64,000 nucleotides of DNA from Sambucus nigra (lineage: Eukaryota; Streptophyta; Magnoliopsida; Dipsacales; Adoxaceae). The notes under the pieces were generated by a model, which had not been told where the DNA came from, did not search any database, and worked only from the letters and a program-made list of their open reading frames with translations. Position numbers and translations under genes: made by a program. Positions 61,721 through 64,000 of the stretch are shown in pieces (positions within the stretch are counted from its first letter, which is position 1; the number at the start of each line of letters is the position of its first letter). The stretch lies in the NCBI GenBank assembly GCA_949130495.1, contig OX422216.1, positions 102,431,967 through 102,495,966 of the forward strand, given 5' to 3'.

Positions 61721-64000
61721 GGGACCAACATCATAATTAGACTTGAAAACAGGCCTTTAAAGGGTGAAAACTCAAACCAGCCCCCAAACGACCCTGTAGG
61801 AGGCACGAACACCTCGCACGGGACCAAGTTAACTTGTAGGAACTGGCCGCGTAGTCCCGGGTCTCCCGGTTTGAGCGTATGACGATAATTTGCAAAATCA
61901 CACTTAGACTTGAAAAGAGGCCGTTAAAGGGTGAAAGCCCGAACCAAACCACAAACGACCCCGTAGGAGGCACGAACACCACGCACGGGACCAATGTAAC
62001 TTGTAGGAACTGACCGCGTAGTCCCGGGTCTCCCGGTTTGTGAGTATGATGATAATTTACAAAAATCACACTTAGACTTGAAAAGAGGCCGTTAATGGGT
62101 GAAAACTCAAACCACCCCACAAACGACCCCCGTAGGAGGCACGAACACCTCGCACGGGACCAATGTAACTTATAGGAACTGACCGCGTAGTCCCGGGTCT
62201 CCCGGTTTGAGAGTATGACGATAATTTGCAAAAATTACACTTAGACTTGAAGACAAGCCGTTAAAGGGTGAAAACTCCAACCAGCCCCCAAACGACCCCG
62301 TAGGAGGCACGAAAACCTCGCACGGGACCAATGTAACTTGTAGAAACTGACCGCGTAGTCCCGGGTCTCCCGATTTGTAAGTATGATGATAATTTGCAAA
62401 AATCACACTTAGACTTGAAAAGAGTCCGTTAATGGGTGAAAACTCAAACCAGCCCCCAAACGACCCGGTAGGAGGCACGAACACCTCGTACGGGACCAAT
62501 GTAACTTGTAGGAACTGAACGCGTAGCCCCGGGTCTCCCGATTTTAGAATATGATGATAATTTATAAAAATCACACTTAGACTTGAAAACAGGCCGTTAA
62601 AGGGTGAAAACTCAAACCAGCCCCCAAACAACCCCGTAGAAGGCACGAACTTGTAGGAACTGACCGCGTAGTCCCGGGTCTGCCGGTTTGAGAGTATGAC
62701 GATAATTTGAAAAAATCACACTTAAGACTTTAAAACAGGCCGTTAAAGGGTGAAAACCCAAACCAGCCTCGAAACGACCCCGTAGGAGGCACGAACACCT
62801 CGTACGGGACCAATGTAACTTGTAGGAACTGACCCCGTAGTCCCGGGTATCCCGGTTTGAGGGTATGATGATAATTTGCAAAAAACACACTTCGACTTGG
62901 AAACAGGCCGTTAAAGGGTGAAAACTCAAACCCGCCACCAAACGACGCCGTAGGAGGTACGAACACCTCGCACGGGACCAATGTAACTTGTAGGAACTGA
63001 CCGTGTAGTCCCAGGTCTCCCGGTTTGAGAGTATGACGATAATTTACCAAAATCACCCTTAGACTTGAAAACAGGCCGTTAAAGGGTGAAAACTCAAACC
63101 AGCCCCTAAACGACCCCGTAGGAGGCACGAACACCACGCACGGGACCAATGTAACTCGTACGAACTGACCGCGAAGTCCCGGGTCTCCCGGTTTGATAGT
63201 ATGACAATAATTTTCCAAAATCACACTTAGACTTGAAAACAGGCCGTTAAAGGGTGAAAACACGAACCAACCCCCAAACGACCCCGTAGGAGGCACGATC
63301 ACCTAGCACGGGACCAATGTAACTTGTTGGAACTGACGGCGTAGTCCCGGGTCTCCTGGTTCGAGAGTATGACGATAATGTACAAAAATTACACTTAGAC
63401 TTGAAAGCAGGCCGTTAAAGGGTGAAAATCCGAACCAGTCCCCAAACGACCCCGTAGAAGGCACGAACACCTTGCATGGGAACAATGTAACTTTTAGGAA
63501 CTGACCGCGTAGTCCCGGATCTCCCGGTTTGAGAGTATGACGATAATTTGCAATAATCACACTTAGACTTGAAAACAGACCGTGAAATGGTGAAAACTCA
63601 AACCAGCCCCCGAACGACCCCGTAGGAGGCACGAACACCTCGCACGGGACCAATGTAACTTGTAGGAACTGATCGCGTAGTCACGGGTCTCCCGGTTTGA
63701 GAGTATGACGATAATTTGCAAAAATCACACTTAGACTTGAAAATAGGTCGTTAAAGGGTGAAAACCCGAACCAGCCCCCAAATGACCCGGTAGGAGGCAC
63801 GAACACCTAACCAATGTAACTTGTAGGAACTGACCGCGTAGTCCCGGGTCTCCCGGTTCGAGAGTATGCCAATAATTTGCAAAAATCACACTTAGACTTG
63901 AAAACATGCCGTTAAAGGGTGAAAACTCAAACCAATCCCCAAACGACCCCGTAGAAGGCATGAACACCTCGCATGGGAACAATATAACTTTTAGGAACTG

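Larger units (their letters stand above)
23514..64000 (+). repeat. 167/168-bp satellite array, right part
   Basis: The same monomer family resumes immediately after the LINE poly(A), in the same orientation and at the same monomer position, and runs to the window edge. It includes the most homogeneous region (HOR C, 39860-53835) and stretches of strict 168-bp monomers (32315-34156). There is no other gene-like or unique sequence in these 40 kb. Reading frames here are translations of the repeat. Confidence 0.97.

Noticed and set aside
1..64000. CENP-B box in the monomer
   Set aside because: The closest region, cacctcgcacgggacc, lacks the TTCG-N4-A-N2-CGGG spacing.
1..64000. tRNA B box, because many monomers contain ggttcga
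   Set aside because: The following bases (gagtat) do not fit the B-box end, most monomers have ggtttga, and there is no matching A box or tRNA fold.
1..64000. CRISPR array, given the regular repeats
   Set aside because: The whole 167/168-bp period is repeated with no unique spacers, and the surrounding LINE is eukaryotic.
1..64000. Telomeric repeats, rRNA or tRNA genes
   Set aside because: No TTTAGGG runs, rRNA motifs or cloverleaf sequences were seen outside the satellite and LINE.

Overview
The window is plant nuclear DNA, most likely from a eudicot, and is dominated by one satellite. Two things support this. Positions 1-17717 and 23514-64000 (about 58 kb) are an uninterrupted head-to-tail array of one 167/168-bp monomer. 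The only other sequence is a plant-type L1 LINE whose ORF1 has a DUF4283 domain and a CCHC knuckle, and whose ORF2 has an endonuclease, a reverse transcriptase and a zf-RVT-like C-terminus. I do not recognise the satellite by name and cannot give the species. A monomer near nucleosome length, higher-order repeats and almost no other DNA fit a centromeric or other heterochromatic satellite block, but nothing here proves centromere identity.

Layout. 1-11081: mixed monomers, including 167-bp type A monomers near the left edge and a segmental duplication with a 1976-bp offset (5804-7079 and 7780-9050). 11082-24000: higher-order repeat (HOR) B, unit 2425-2593 bp, whose third copy is split by the LINE at 17718-23513. 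24000-32230: mixed monomers with a duplicated block (26420-27850 and 28855-29990) and a block at 27930-28870 that also occurs in HORs B and C. 32230-38650: family D blocks built almost wholly of 168-bp monomers. 39860-53835: HOR C, a 3454-bp unit in five near-identical tandem copies; the fourth has lost 857 bp and the fifth is truncated. 54060-64000: older, more diverged relatives of HOR C (about 56200-58600) and of family D (59800-61720).

The LINE is 5796 bp long with a 252-bp 5' UTR, an open ORF1, an ATGA overlap between ORF1 and ORF2, a 3' UTR, an A10 tail and a perfect 9-bp target-site duplication cut from the satellite. ORF2 is dead: it has an in-frame TAA at 21047 and a frameshift at about 21507. 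The frameshift fits a 17-bp deletion through reverse transcriptase motif A.

Long minus-strand reading frames fill the satellite (up to 613 codons). They exist because 168 is 3 x 56 and one frame of the monomer has no stop. I treat them as by-products of the repeat. HOR boundaries were read by eye; those quoted to the base were tied to specific variant bases, the others are approximate.
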